Origin: an uncultured Clostridia bacterium
GTDB taxonomy: Bacteria > Bacillota > Clostridia > UMGS1883
Assembly (NCBI GenBank): GCA_947630525.1
Contig: CANRHW010000004.1
Span: 1-24,530, forward strand
DNA length: 24,530 nucleotides
Direction of reading: 5' to 3'
Part shown: in pieces, positions 7,747 through 15,047 of the stretch
Layout: each line of letters opens with the position of its first letter
Numbering within the stretch: position 1 is the first letter of the stretch
Notes under the pieces: model-generated
Seen by the model: the letters and a program-made list of their open reading frames with translations, nothing else
Database searches by the model: none
Told to the model about the DNA's origin: nothing
Program-made: the position numbers and the translations under genes

Positions 7747-9543
7747 ATGACAATGACCGATATAATGTTCAGCCTGCTGACGATGCTTGGCGGCGCGGCC
7801 CTGTTCCTGTACGGAATGAACGTCATGAGCGGCGGCCTTGAAAAGGTGGCCGGCGACAGTATGCAGCGCCTTATCGAAACCCTGACCAGCAACCTGATTA
7901 AGGGTGTGCTGGTGGGCGCGGCGGTTACCGCCCTTATCCAGTCCAGCGGCGCCACGACGGTTATGGTGGTCGGCTTTGTTAACGCCGGCATGATGACCCT
8001 GCGCCAGGCTTCGGGCGTGATAATGGGCGCCAACATAGGCACCACAATTACCGCGCAGATACTTTCGCTGGCGGGCATCGACGGCGACCAGTGGTATATG
8101 CGGCTGTTCAAGCCCTCCACTCTGGCCAACTTCCTGTTGCTGGCGGGCATTATACTGATCATGTTTATGGGCAAGGAGAACAAGACCCGTGTTTACGTGG
8201 GCGAGATAATCCTTGGCTTGGGCGCTATTTTCATCGGTATGGGCATAATGACCGACTCCGTTTCCGCGATGAAGGACCTGCCCGTGATGAAAACCATTTT
8301 CACCGGCATCAGCAATCCCATACTTGGCATAATCGCCGGTGCGCTCATAACCGCCCTTATTCAGTCCAGCTCCGCTTCAGTAGGTATTCTCCAGGCCTTT
8401 ACTTTCACGGGCCTGGTCACCTGGAGCAACGCTCTGCCAATGATAATGGGCGCCAATATCGGCACCTGCGCGGTCACTATTGTTTCCGGCGCGGGGGCCA
8501 ATAAGGAGGCCCGCCGGGCGTCCATACTCAACCTCATATTTAAGGTGACCGGCGTTGTGCTGTGCTTTGTGGTAATGTACGGTCTGGATTTGATTTTTCA
8601 TTTTGACTTCTGGGACAAGCAGCTCACCACCAACGGCGTGGCCAACATACATTCGGTGTTCAATATCCTCAGCACCCTTGTGCTTCTGCCTTTCTGCGGA
8701 CTGTTCATTAAGATAGCCTGCCTTATCATTCCCGACGACGATAAGCAGGCCGAAAAGAAAAAGGGCGTCGATCTGGCCCTTATGGACGACCGTTTCATGC
8801 GCGCCCCGGCCATAGCTCTGCGTCAGGCCATGAGCGAGGTCGTCAGCATGGCCGAAACTGCCCTGCGGGGCTTCGATATGTCCATGGAGGTCGTAGAGGA
8901 GGGCCGCATGGAGCTTGCGGAAAAGGTCAAGGGCATTGAAAACGACATCGACAAGATGGAAAGCGGCATTACGCAATACGTGACCAAAATAGTGGCCCAG
9001 CATCTTAACAATGCCGAAAAGCACACCGCGACGACTATGCTCCATGTGGTGACGGACCTGGAACGTATCGGCGACCATGTGCTGAATATCTGCTACTGCA
9101 TAAGGGACCTTAAAAACAGCGAAGAGGGCGTCGCTCTTTCCCGCGGGGCGCTGGACGAGCTCGGCACTATGGCCGCCGCCGTCCGTGAATCGCTGAGCCT
9201 GGCCGTCGACGGACTGCGCTACGCCGATTCGGGACGGGCTATGAGGATACAGCCCTGCGAAGCCGTAGTAGATGAGATACGCGACGTGCTGAAGGACCGC
9301 CATGTGGAAAGGCTTGTTAACAATAATTGCAGCGTCCGGGCCGGTATAGCATTCCTCGATATAATCAACAATCTTGAACGAATTTCCGACCATTGCAGCA
9401 ACGTCGGCATTTCTATCGAGCAGCTTGGAAATACGGAGAGCGACATCGACGCTCATAAGTATATCAGCCATCTGCGCGACCAGAACACCGAGCTTTACGA
9501 CGCTATTCTGAACGAATATCAGACGCGGTTCGCGCTGGAGTGA
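7747..9543 (+). CDS. Na/Pi cotransporter family protein with PhoU domain
   Basis: A membrane protein of about 598 residues in the Na/Pi-cotransporter II-related family (NptA/YjbB type). The N-terminal half has two inverted repeats of transmembrane segments, each with the signature QSS motif: QSSGATTVMVVGF near residue 65 and QSSSASVGILQAF near 205. After about residue 330 follows a helical PhoU-like domain with the repeated pattern LERIGDH and LERISDH that binds metal clusters in PhoU. It probably moves phosphate across the membrane with sodium. Bacterial relatives may work in export, and direction cannot be told here. Three ATGs lie in frame at 7741, 7747 and 7753; AAAGGGG at 7732-7738 has best spacing (8) for 7747. 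No clear promoter was found between the glnN terminator and this gene. Confidence 0.9.
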   Translation: MTMTDIMFSLLTMLGGAALFLYGMNVMSGGLEKVAGDSMQRLIETLTSNLIKGVLVGAAVTALIQSSGATTVMVVGFVNAGMMTLRQASGVIMGANIGTTITAQILSLAGIDGDQWYMRLFKPSTLANFLLLAGIILIMFMGKENKTRVYVGEIILGLGAIFIGMGIMTDSVSAMKDLPVMKTIFTGISNPILGIIAGALITALIQSSSASVGILQAFTFTGLVTWSNALPMIMGANIGTCAVTIVSGAGANKEARRASILNLIFKVTGVVLCFVVMYGLDLIFHFDFWDKQLTTNGVANIHSVFNILSTLVLLPFCGLFIKIACLIIPDDDKQAEKKKGVDLALMDDRFMRAPAIALRQAMSEVVSMAETALRGFDMSMEVVEEGRMELAEKVKGIENDIDKMESGITQYVTKIVAQHLNNAEKHTATTMLHVVTDLERIGDHVLNICYCIRDLKNSEEGVALSRGALDELGTMAAAVRESLSLAVDGLRYADSGRAMRIQPCEAVVDEIRDVLKDRHVERLVNNNCSVRAGIAFLDIINNLERISDHCSNVGISIEQLGNTESDIDAHKYISHLRDQNTELYDAILNEYQTRFALE

Positions 9544-9575
9544 ATAATATAAGTGAATAATATATTAATAAACGG

Positions 9576-9600
9576 AAAAACTCCCTTATGGGAGTTTTTT
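9576..9600 (+). terminator. Intrinsic terminator, first copy
   Basis: AAAAACTCCC and its complement around a TTAT loop (9576-9585/9590-9599), ending in a T-run. It is 33 bases after the Na/Pi gene stop and is the natural terminator of that gene. Positions 9577-9600 recur exactly at 9837-9860. Confidence 0.8.
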
Positions 9601-9836
9601 CAGAGCGCTGACAAAGTCAGCGCTCTTGCGGGAACAACCCGGACGGTTTTTCCCGCAAAACCTTTTTCCGCATCGGGCGCTTTCGCTTACGCAATATTAT
9701 TTTTATTAAAATAATATTGCTACCCCGATTAAGGTATACAATACCGGGTACACGCCCCGGAATTGTATGTTTTTTATCGAAAGGGAGTTCCCTTTCGAGC
9801 TTTCCCCATGGTTCATGGGGGTTATCATCGCCCTGG

Positions 9837-9860
9837 AAAACTCCCTTATGGGAGTTTTTT
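9837..9860 (+). terminator. Intrinsic terminator, second copy
   Basis: An exact repeat of 9577-9600, placed 36 bases before the first TauE/SafE start. If transcription enters from the left, this hairpin would stop it before the permease genes, so it could act as an attenuator. The array contains AAGGGAGTT (9781-9789), fully complementary to AACTCCCTT (9839-9847) in its 5' arm. A TATAAT at 9868-9873 right after it has no convincing -35. Confidence 0.7.
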
Positions 9861-9895
9861 GCTTATTTATAATATGAAATAGGAGGGGTCGCGTA

Positions 9896-10237
9896 ATGAC
9901 GCTGCTGTACGGGGCGCTCATCGGTCTTGTAAACGGCTTTTTTGCCTCGGGCGGAGGCATAGCCGCGGTGCTTATACTTGAAAGGTTTTTAAAGGCCGAA
10001 ACAAAGAAGGCCCACGCCACGGCCATAGCCGTGATATTGCCGCTGTCCGTGGCCTCGCTGGCGGTCTACGGGATAAAGGGGTATATCGATTGGCCCCTTG
10101 TGGTCAAGGCTTCTATAGGCGGCGCTCTGGGAGCGGCAGTGGGCGCAAAGCTGCTCGGAGAGCTGCCCAAAAAGTATATCAAAATAGGCTTTGGCGCGGT
10201 GATGATTTTTGCCGGAGCAAAAATGATAATGGGTTAG
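9896..10237 (+). CDS. Half-size TauE/SafE (TSUP) permease, first half
   Basis: A 113-residue very hydrophobic protein with about three to four membrane segments and the start GALIGLVNGFFASGGGIAAVLIL, the glycine-rich re-entrant motif of the TauE/SafE (4-toluene sulfonate uptake/DUF81) family. Usual family members have about 250 residues made of two such halves; here each half is a separate gene. The partner follows 17 bases downstream, so the working permease is presumably a heterodimer. Family members export sulfite, sulfoacetate or other small anions; the substrate here is unknown. The ATG has a strong AGGAGGGG (9881-9888) seven bases upstream. It lies directly behind the hairpin array and second terminator copy. 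Confidence 0.85.
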   Translation: MTLLYGALIGLVNGFFASGGGIAAVLILERFLKAETKKAHATAIAVILPLSVASLAVYGIKGYIDWPLVVKASIGGALGAAVGAKLLGELPKKYIKIGFGAVMIFAGAKMIMG

Positions 10238-10254
10238 GCAATGGGGGTATTGAA

Positions 10255-10620
10255 ATGCTTGTAGTTGTTGCCGGCTTCCTTTCCGGCGTACTCAGCGGAA
10301 TGGGCGTAGGGGGCGGTATGATACTCATACCGGCGCTGACGCTGTTTGAGGGCGTGGGTCAGCACGCGGCCCAGACCGTGAACCTTTTCTATTTTATACC
10401 TACCTCGGTCGCTGCCCTTGCCGTACACCTGCGGGACAAAAACATACTTGTGCGGCCAGCGCTGAAAATGGCGGCCGCGGGGCTGGCGTTTGCGATTATC
10501 GGAGCATGGCTGGCATCGGCTGTGAGCGACGACTGGCTGCGCCGGGCTTTTGGGGCGTTTATCGCCGTTTTTGGCGTAAGAGAGATTTTAGACGGTTTTC
10601 GTGATAAAAAAATCAATTAA
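10255..10620 (+). CDS. Half-size TauE/SafE (TSUP) permease, second half
   Basis: A 121-residue membrane protein with three to four hydrophobic segments, beginning MLVVVAGFLSGVLSGMGVGGG, the same glycine-rich family motif as in the preceding gene. It resembles the other half of a normal TauE/SafE transporter. The reading frame is open much further upstream, to 10090 inside the preceding gene, but that extension translates to a charged non-family sequence. The ATG at 10255, with GGGGG seven bases upstream, begins exactly at the family N-terminus. It is co-transcribed with the preceding gene. The serC promoter begins six bases after its stop codon. Confidence 0.83.
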   Translation: MLVVVAGFLSGVLSGMGVGGGMILIPALTLFEGVGQHAAQTVNLFYFIPTSVAALAVHLRDKNILVRPALKMAAAGLAFAIIGAWLASAVSDDWLRRAFGAFIAVFGVREILDGFRDKKIN

Positions 10621-10625
10621 TAATA

Positions 10626-10654
10626 TTGACAAACGGGAGAAAATAACTTATAAT
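10626..10654 (+). promoter_or_regulatory. Perfect consensus sigma-A promoter of serC-serA
   Basis: TTGACA (10626-10631), 17-base spacer and TATAAT (10649-10654): both hexamers match the consensus fully. AGGAGG (10676-10681) follows, with ATG at 10690. The leader is only about 30 bases, leaving no room for a riboswitch, so the unit looks strongly and constitutively expressed unless a repressor covers the promoter. Confidence 0.88.
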
Positions 10655-10689
10655 ATCCTATATGTAAATTTATTTAGGAGGCAAAAAGT

Positions 10690-11772
10690 ATGTCCAGAGT
10701 TTATAATTTTTCCGCCGGCCCAAGTATGCTCCCCCTGCCTGTACTTGAAAAGGCTCAGGCCGAGCTTCTTGACCAGGGCGGCAGCGGCCAAAGCGTAATG
10801 GAGATGAGCCACCGCAGCAAGGAATTTGACGTTATTATTAAAGATGCTGAGGCTCTGCTCCGCGAGCTTATGGAAATCCCCGACAATTATAAGGTAATGT
10901 TCCTTCAGGGCGGCGCTTCCACACAGTTTGCCATGATACCTCTCAATTTCCTGAACGGCAGCGGCAAGTGCGATTGCGTTATCACGGGCCAGTGGTCCAA
11001 AAAGGCCGCCAGTGAGTTTGAGAAGTATGGAAAGGTGAACCGTGTTGCGTCCAGCGCGGATAAGACTTTCTCCTATATTCCCGAGCTTGACCCCGCCACC
11101 TTCGACCCCGAGGCGGATTTCTTCCACATTACATATAATAATACTATCTACGGCACACGCTATACCGAGCTGCCAGATACCGGCAGCGTGCCCCTGATAG
11201 CCGACATATCGTCCTGCATACTTTCTCAGAAGATAGACGTTTCCAAGTTCGGCGTGCTTTACGCCGGCGCTCAGAAGAACGTTGCCCCCGCAGGCGTGAC
11301 CATCGTTATCGTGCGCGAGGATTTGCTCGGCAAGCAGCGCGACATCACGCCCACCATGCTCAACTACCAGATAATGGCCGACAACGCTTCTCTTTACAAC
11401 ACTCCTCCCTGCTGGTGCATTTACATCTGCAAGCTCGTTCTCGAATGGCTTAAAGAAATGGGCGGTATCGAGGCCATGGAAAAGGTCAACGTTGAAAAGG
11501 CTAAGATACTTTACGACTTCCTGGATCAGTCCGAGATGTTCAAGGGCACCGTTGTTCCCAAGGACCGCTCGCTTATGAACGTGCCTTTCGTTACCGGCGA
11601 TGAGGAGCTCGACGCCAAGTTCGTCAAGGAGGCCAAGGCCGCCGGCTTTGTTAACATCAAGGGCCACCGCACCGTCGGCGGTATGCGCGCCAGCATTTAC
11701 AACGCCATGCCGGTTGAGGGCGTAAAGGCGCTCGTTGAGTTCATGAAGAAGTTTGAGGCCGAAAATAAGTGA
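10690..11772 (+). CDS. serC: Phosphoserine aminotransferase
   Basis: A 360-residue PLP enzyme of class V aminotransferases that converts 3-phosphohydroxypyruvate and glutamate to O-phosphoserine, the second step of serine synthesis. The N-terminus YNFSAGPSMLP is the family signature. GGASTQFAMIPLNF contributes to phosphate binding, and the PLP lysine is K196 in AGAQKNVAPAG. HRTVGGMRASIYNAMP near the C-terminus contains the conserved substrate-binding arginine. Length matches SerC (about 360). AGGAGG eight bases upstream supports the start. It is followed 65 bases later by the phosphoglycerate dehydrogenase gene, giving the first two steps of the pathway; no serB phosphatase is in the window. 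Confidence 0.96.
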   Translation: MSRVYNFSAGPSMLPLPVLEKAQAELLDQGGSGQSVMEMSHRSKEFDVIIKDAEALLRELMEIPDNYKVMFLQGGASTQFAMIPLNFLNGSGKCDCVITGQWSKKAASEFEKYGKVNRVASSADKTFSYIPELDPATFDPEADFFHITYNNTIYGTRYTELPDTGSVPLIADISSCILSQKIDVSKFGVLYAGAQKNVAPAGVTIVIVREDLLGKQRDITPTMLNYQIMADNASLYNTPPCWCIYICKLVLEWLKEMGGIEAMEKVNVEKAKILYDFLDQSEMFKGTVVPKDRSLMNVPFVTGDEELDAKFVKEAKAAGFVNIKGHRTVGGMRASIYNAMPVEGVKALVEFMKKFEAENK

Positions 11773-11791
11773 GAAAAAGCTCCGCTTTTTC
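11773..11791 (+). terminator. Small hairpin between serC and serA
   Basis: GAAAAAGC and GCTTTTTC pair around a TCC loop immediately after the serC stop. The T-run is part of the stem and no further T-run follows, so it is a weak terminator or an mRNA-processing or stabilising stem that lets serA be read at a different level. Confidence 0.35.
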
Positions 11792-11837
11792 CGCCCCGTA
11801 AATAATGTCGCTACAGACATAAGAATGGAGAATTAAT

Positions 11838-13004
11838 ATGTACAATCTCTTAACCTTAAATAAAATAGCCGCCTGCGGCCTTAACAATTTTGATAAAACA
11901 AAATACGCCATAAGCGGCGAGTGCGAAAATCCCGACTGCATAATCCTGCGCAGCTTTTCCATGCACGAGATGGAGCTCCCCCAGAGCCTTAAAGCCGTTG
12001 CCCGCGCCGGCGCCGGCGTGAACAACATCCCCATCGACAAGTGCACAGAAAAGGGCATAGTTGTGTTCAACACTCCCGGCGCAAACGCCAACGCCGTTAA
12101 AGAGCTGACCATTGCCGGTCTCCTCCTTTCGTCAAGAAAAATCGTCGACGGCATCAACTGGGCCCAGACTCTTAAAGACGAGGGCGAGGCCGTTGGCAAG
12201 CTGGTCGAAAAAGGCAAAAGCAACTTTGCCGGCTGCGAGATAAAGGGCAAGACCCTGGCCGTTATCGGCTTGGGCGCCATAGGCGTGCTGGTAGCCAACG
12301 CCGCCCATTCTCTGGGTATGAAGGTTGTCGGCTACGACCCCTATGTTTCCGTTAAGTCCGCTCTCAGCCTCAACAGCCATGTCACCATTGCCAAGGAGAT
12401 AAAGGACGCTCTTGCCGACGCGGACTATATCACTCTGCACCTGCCTCTCCTGCCCGATACCAAGGGCATGATGAACGCCGATATGTTCAAGACCGCCGTC
12501 AAGAAAGGCGCCAAGCTCCTGAACTTCTCCCGTGGCGGACTGGTTGACAACGCGGCTCTCAAATCCGCCCTTGAAGTTGGTCTCGTTTCCGTATATGTGA
12601 CCGACTTCCCCGACGCCGAGGTGCTTGCGATGGAAAACGTTATCGCCATTCCTCATTTGGGAGCCTCCTCCGCCGAGAGCGAGGATAACTGCGCCGTTAT
12701 GGCCGCGCAGCAGCTCATAGATTATATGGAGAACGGCAATATTGTCAATTCCGTAAACTTCCCCGCCGTGGAGCTTGCCCGCTCTACCGGCGAAAGAATA
12801 ACCATTATGCACAAAAACATCCCCGAGATGCTGTCCAGATTTACCTCGGCCATTGCCGCCAAGGGCGTCAATATCGAAAACATGGTCGATAAGAGCAAGG
12901 GCGACAACGCCTACGCCATCATGGACGTTTCCGGCAGCGCCGACGCGCTTGCCGAGGAGCTTGCCAAGCTTGACGGCGTTATAAGCGTAAGGGTAATAAA
13001 GTAA
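11838..13004 (+). CDS. serA: D-3-phosphoglycerate dehydrogenase with ACT domain
   Basis: A 388-residue NAD-dependent 2-hydroxyacid dehydrogenase that oxidises 3-phosphoglycerate to 3-phosphohydroxypyruvate, the first step of serine synthesis. ARAGAGVNNIPID (about residues 56-67) is the substrate-binding segment and GLGAIG (144-149) is the NAD fold. FSRGGLVDN carries the catalytic arginine and IPHLGAS the catalytic histidine. From about residue 319 an ACT domain follows (ITIMHKNIPEMLSRF...), suggesting feedback binding of serine. It is the shorter SerA form without the intervening ASB domain. GGAG lies seven bases before the ATG. It follows serC and ends at a strong terminator. Confidence 0.95.
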   Translation: MYNLLTLNKIAACGLNNFDKTKYAISGECENPDCIILRSFSMHEMELPQSLKAVARAGAGVNNIPIDKCTEKGIVVFNTPGANANAVKELTIAGLLLSSRKIVDGINWAQTLKDEGEAVGKLVEKGKSNFAGCEIKGKTLAVIGLGAIGVLVANAAHSLGMKVVGYDPYVSVKSALSLNSHVTIAKEIKDALADADYITLHLPLLPDTKGMMNADMFKTAVKKGAKLLNFSRGGLVDNAALKSALEVGLVSVYVTDFPDAEVLAMENVIAIPHLGASSAESEDNCAVMAAQQLIDYMENGNIVNSVNFPAVELARSTGERITIMHKNIPEMLSRFTSAIAAKGVNIENMVDKSKGDNAYAIMDVSGSADALAEELAKLDGVISVRVIK

Positions 13005-13011
13005 GAGATAT

Positions 13012-13080
13012 AAAAAATCGTGCAGACCTGCGCCGTCACAAGCCTCCGCTTGTTTCGACGGCGTTCTGCACGATTTTTTT
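13012..13080. terminator. Long bidirectional terminator after serA
   Basis: A three-tier hairpin: 15 bp (13012-13026 with 13065-13079), then CGCCGTC/GACGGCG, then ACAAGC/GCTTGT around a CTCC loop. Six A's on the left and seven T's on the right let it work on both strands. The 28 pairs in total are unusually many for a simple terminator. Confidence 0.88.
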
Positions 13081-13108
13081 GACCGCACATAACGAAAGGA
13101 AAACTCAA

Positions 13109-13585
13109 ATGAACGAATTGACTGTACGCAGGGCCGAACATAAGGATATGCCCCGCTTAATCGACCTTTTAAATCAGGTGCTTATGGTTCACCACAAGGG
13201 CCGCCCCGACCTTTTTAAGGCCAACTGCCGCAAGTATACCGACCCGGAGCTGGCCGAAATAATAGACGACGACGGCCGCCCGATTTTTGTGGCGGAGAGC
13301 GGCGGCACCGTGGCGGGCTACGCCTTTTGCGTGATCATTCAGCACCTTGACGACAATATTTTGACCGACATAAAAACCCTGTACATAGACGATCTCTGCG
13401 TTGACGAGACCGTCAGGGGCCGCCATGTGGGTTCCGCTCTTTACGACTATGTGCTGGACTACGCCCGGTCCATAGGCTGCTATAACGTTACGCTCAACGT
13501 CTGGGCCTGCAATCCCGGCGCAATGGCCTTTTATGAGAGCCGCGGCCTTACGCCGCAAAAGATAGGCATGGAAAAAATACTGTAA
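13109..13585 (+). CDS. GNAT family N-acetyltransferase
   Basis: A 158-residue GCN5-related acetyltransferase. Motif A is DDLCVDETVRGRHVGSALYDY (about residues 94-114), with the acetyl-CoA loop RGRHVG, and motif B includes NPGAMAFYESRGL. The substrate is unknown; the sequence resembles generic small-molecule or protein N-acetyltransferases of Clostridia. The frame is open to a TTG at 13079 inside the serA terminator, but AAAGGA (13095-13100) points to the ATG at 13109. The lipase-like gene begins 15 bases after its stop, so the two likely form an operon. No good promoter is visible in the 28 bases after the terminator. Confidence 0.85.
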   Translation: MNELTVRRAEHKDMPRLIDLLNQVLMVHHKGRPDLFKANCRKYTDPELAEIIDDDGRPIFVAESGGTVAGYAFCVIIQHLDDNILTDIKTLYIDDLCVDETVRGRHVGSALYDYVLDYARSIGCYNVTLNVWACNPGAMAFYESRGLTPQKIGMEKIL

Positions 13586-13600
13586 GAAAGGGGCGGTACG

Positions 13601-14908
13601 GTGGAAAAGCTCAAACTCAACGGCTTTGTAATTCTTAACGCCGCCGTGGTGGCTTTTTTGGCCTGCTCGTTTACGCCGGATTTGCGCGGGCTGCTGCCGT
13701 TGCCGTTGTTTATATTCGGCCTTATAGCCGTTAACGTCCTGCCGTTTTTCGTCCGGCGGCTGCCCGGACTAAGGCTTCGCTTCTGCGGCCACGGCGAGCT
13801 GTGCCTTAAAACCTTTGCTCTTTCACTGCCAATCTCGTTGGCGGTTCAGCTTTTTGAGCTGCGCAATTTTGCCCGGGACTGGCGGGGCTGGCTCTTGGGA
13901 GCGGCGGTTTGTGCGGCGGTGTTGGCTATCGTTTTTTGGAACGGCATCATAGCCGCCTATTGCTCGTCGGTGCAGCTTGGCATAAGGCTGCGGACGGCGG
14001 GCCTCATCTGTGGAATGATACCCGTCGCGCACCTTTTTATGCTTGGCGTCATAATTAAGACCCTTTCCGCCGAAACCGAAACCGAGTTCGCAAAGCACCG
14101 GCTCAACGAAAGCCGCCGCCAGGAGCGTATCTGCGCCACAAGATATCCCATACTTTTGGTGCACGGCGTGTTTTTTAGGGATTTTCGGTTCCTGAACTAT
14201 TGGGGCCGCATTCCTGCCGAGCTGGAAAAGAACGGCGCCCGGCTGTTCTACGGCCAGCAGCGTTCGGCGGCCTCGGTTGAGGATTGCGGCGCCGAGCTTG
14301 CGGCGCGTATAAAAGAAGTGGCCGGCGACGGCAAGGTAAATATAATCGCTCATTCCAAGGGCGGCCTTGACGCCATATGCGCGGCGGATAAATTCGGCGT
14401 GTCGGAGCGGATAGCGTCAATAACCACAATAAACACTCCCCACCGCGGCTGTGAGTTTGCCGACTATCTTTTGAATAAAATACCCGACAGCGTTCTTAAA
14501 AAAATAGCTGGCACTTATAATGCCGCTCTTTCGGGCTTGGGGGAGAAAGACCCTGATTTTGAGGCCGCCGTCCGCGACCTGACCGCTTCGGCCAGGGCCG
14601 AGGTTGCCCCGGCTTTGGAGGGCGTGTTTTGCCAAAGCGTGGGTTCAAGGCTGGATAGGGCCGTGGGCGGGCGCTTTCCGCTGAATTTTACGTATAATCT
14701 TGTAAAGTATTTCGACGGCCCCAACGACGGCCTTGTTTCGGAAAAATCCTTCCCCTGGGGTGAAAAATATACCTGCCTTACCGCCGCCGGCAAACGCGGC
14801 ATATCCCACGGCGACATGATAGACCTAAACCGCGAGAATATCCCCGGCTTTGACGTGCGGGAATTCTACGTCCGGCTCGTGGCTGGCCTGAAAAACCGGG
14901 GACTGTAG
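13601..14908 (+). CDS. Membrane-anchored lipase-like alpha/beta hydrolase
   Basis: A 435-residue protein in two parts. Residues 1 to about 150 contain roughly five hydrophobic segments that should anchor it in the membrane. From about 180 the sequence is an alpha/beta hydrolase of the triacylglycerol lipase type. The oxyanion-hole region is ILLVHGVFFRDFRFLNYWGRIP. The nucleophile elbow is AHSKGG with S252. The acid is probably the Asp in GPNDGLVSEKS, and the histidine that in GISHGDMID near residue 408. The A-H-S-x-G variant of GxSxG is known among Firmicutes lipases and esterases. The start is GTG, with AAAGGGG about seven bases upstream. It may act on membrane lipids or on esters at the cytoplasmic or outer face; orientation is unknown. 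A terminator follows. Confidence 0.82.
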   Translation: MEKLKLNGFVILNAAVVAFLACSFTPDLRGLLPLPLFIFGLIAVNVLPFFVRRLPGLRLRFCGHGELCLKTFALSLPISLAVQLFELRNFARDWRGWLLGAAVCAAVLAIVFWNGIIAAYCSSVQLGIRLRTAGLICGMIPVAHLFMLGVIIKTLSAETETEFAKHRLNESRRQERICATRYPILLVHGVFFRDFRFLNYWGRIPAELEKNGARLFYGQQRSAASVEDCGAELAARIKEVAGDGKVNIIAHSKGGLDAICAADKFGVSERIASITTINTPHRGCEFADYLLNKIPDSVLKKIAGTYNAALSGLGEKDPDFEAAVRDLTASARAEVAPALEGVFCQSVGSRLDRAVGGRFPLNFTYNLVKYFDGPNDGLVSEKSFPWGEKYTCLTAAGKRGISHGDMIDLNRENIPGFDVREFYVRLVAGLKNRGL

Positions 14909-14912
14909 AAAC

Positions 14913-14952
14913 ACACGGAGACAGCGTTAGTTGTCTCCGTGTTTATTTTTTT
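14913..14952. terminator. Intrinsic terminator
   Basis: An 11-bp stem ACACGGAGACA/TGTCTCCGTGT (14913-14923/14932-14942) is followed on plus by TTATTTTTTT. It ends the lipase transcript. It also lies just past the stop of the rubredoxin remnant on minus and may once have served it. Confidence 0.82.
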
Positions 14953-14961
14953 ATGCGTTAT

Positions 14962-15045
14962 TTATTCTTCCACAAATGCGTCCTTACCCGGGCCGCAGAC
15001 GGGGCAAACCCAGTCGTCGGGGATATCATCCCAGACTTTGCCGGG
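14962..15045 (-). pseudogene. 3' fragment of a second rubredoxin gene
   Basis: Read on minus, this stretch encodes the last 27 residues of a rubredoxin: PGKVWDDIPDDWVCPVCG followed by PGKDAFVEE and a stop. It holds the second iron knuckle CPVCG but no first knuckle and no start codon. It aligns without gaps to the 3' part of the intact rubredoxin at 16086-16241; over 84 bases I count 14 differences (about 83% identity), so it is a diverged paralogue and not a recent exact copy. The match breaks off two bases before the stop codon of the AT-rich GNAT gene, as expected if an insertion or recombination replaced the 5' half. It is too short to make a working protein. Confidence 0.8.
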
Positions 15046-15047
15046 AA

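Larger units (their letters stand above)
9541..9895. repeat. Hairpin-packed intergenic array
   Basis: This gap holds no credible gene but eight consecutive inverted repeats. They are the terminator at 9576-9599; an 11-bp perfect stem at 9602-9626; a 9-bp stem at 9626-9658 with a nested AACC/GGTT; a 13-bp AT-rich stem at 9691-9720 framed by ATCGGG/CCCGAT at 9672-9677 and 9724-9729; an interrupted 12-bp stem at 9736-9768 followed by a T-run; a 10-bp stem at 9777-9798; a 7-bp stem at 9804-9820; and the second terminator copy at 9837-9858. A 10-bp direct repeat TGAATAATAT (9541-9550, 9554-9563) overlaps the stop of the preceding gene. It could be a structured leader or small RNA, a stack of terminators, or a small inserted non-coding element; I cannot decide from sequence alone. 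Confidence 0.7.

Noticed and set aside
9706..10026. Minus-strand frame overlapping the hairpin array and first TauE/SafE gene
   Set aside because: Translation of hairpin DNA plus antisense of a membrane gene; no ribosome binding site and no family feature.
10648..11820. Minus-strand frame of 390 codons opposite serC
   Set aside because: Antisense shadow: no recognisable motif, and it runs through the serC promoter and leader.
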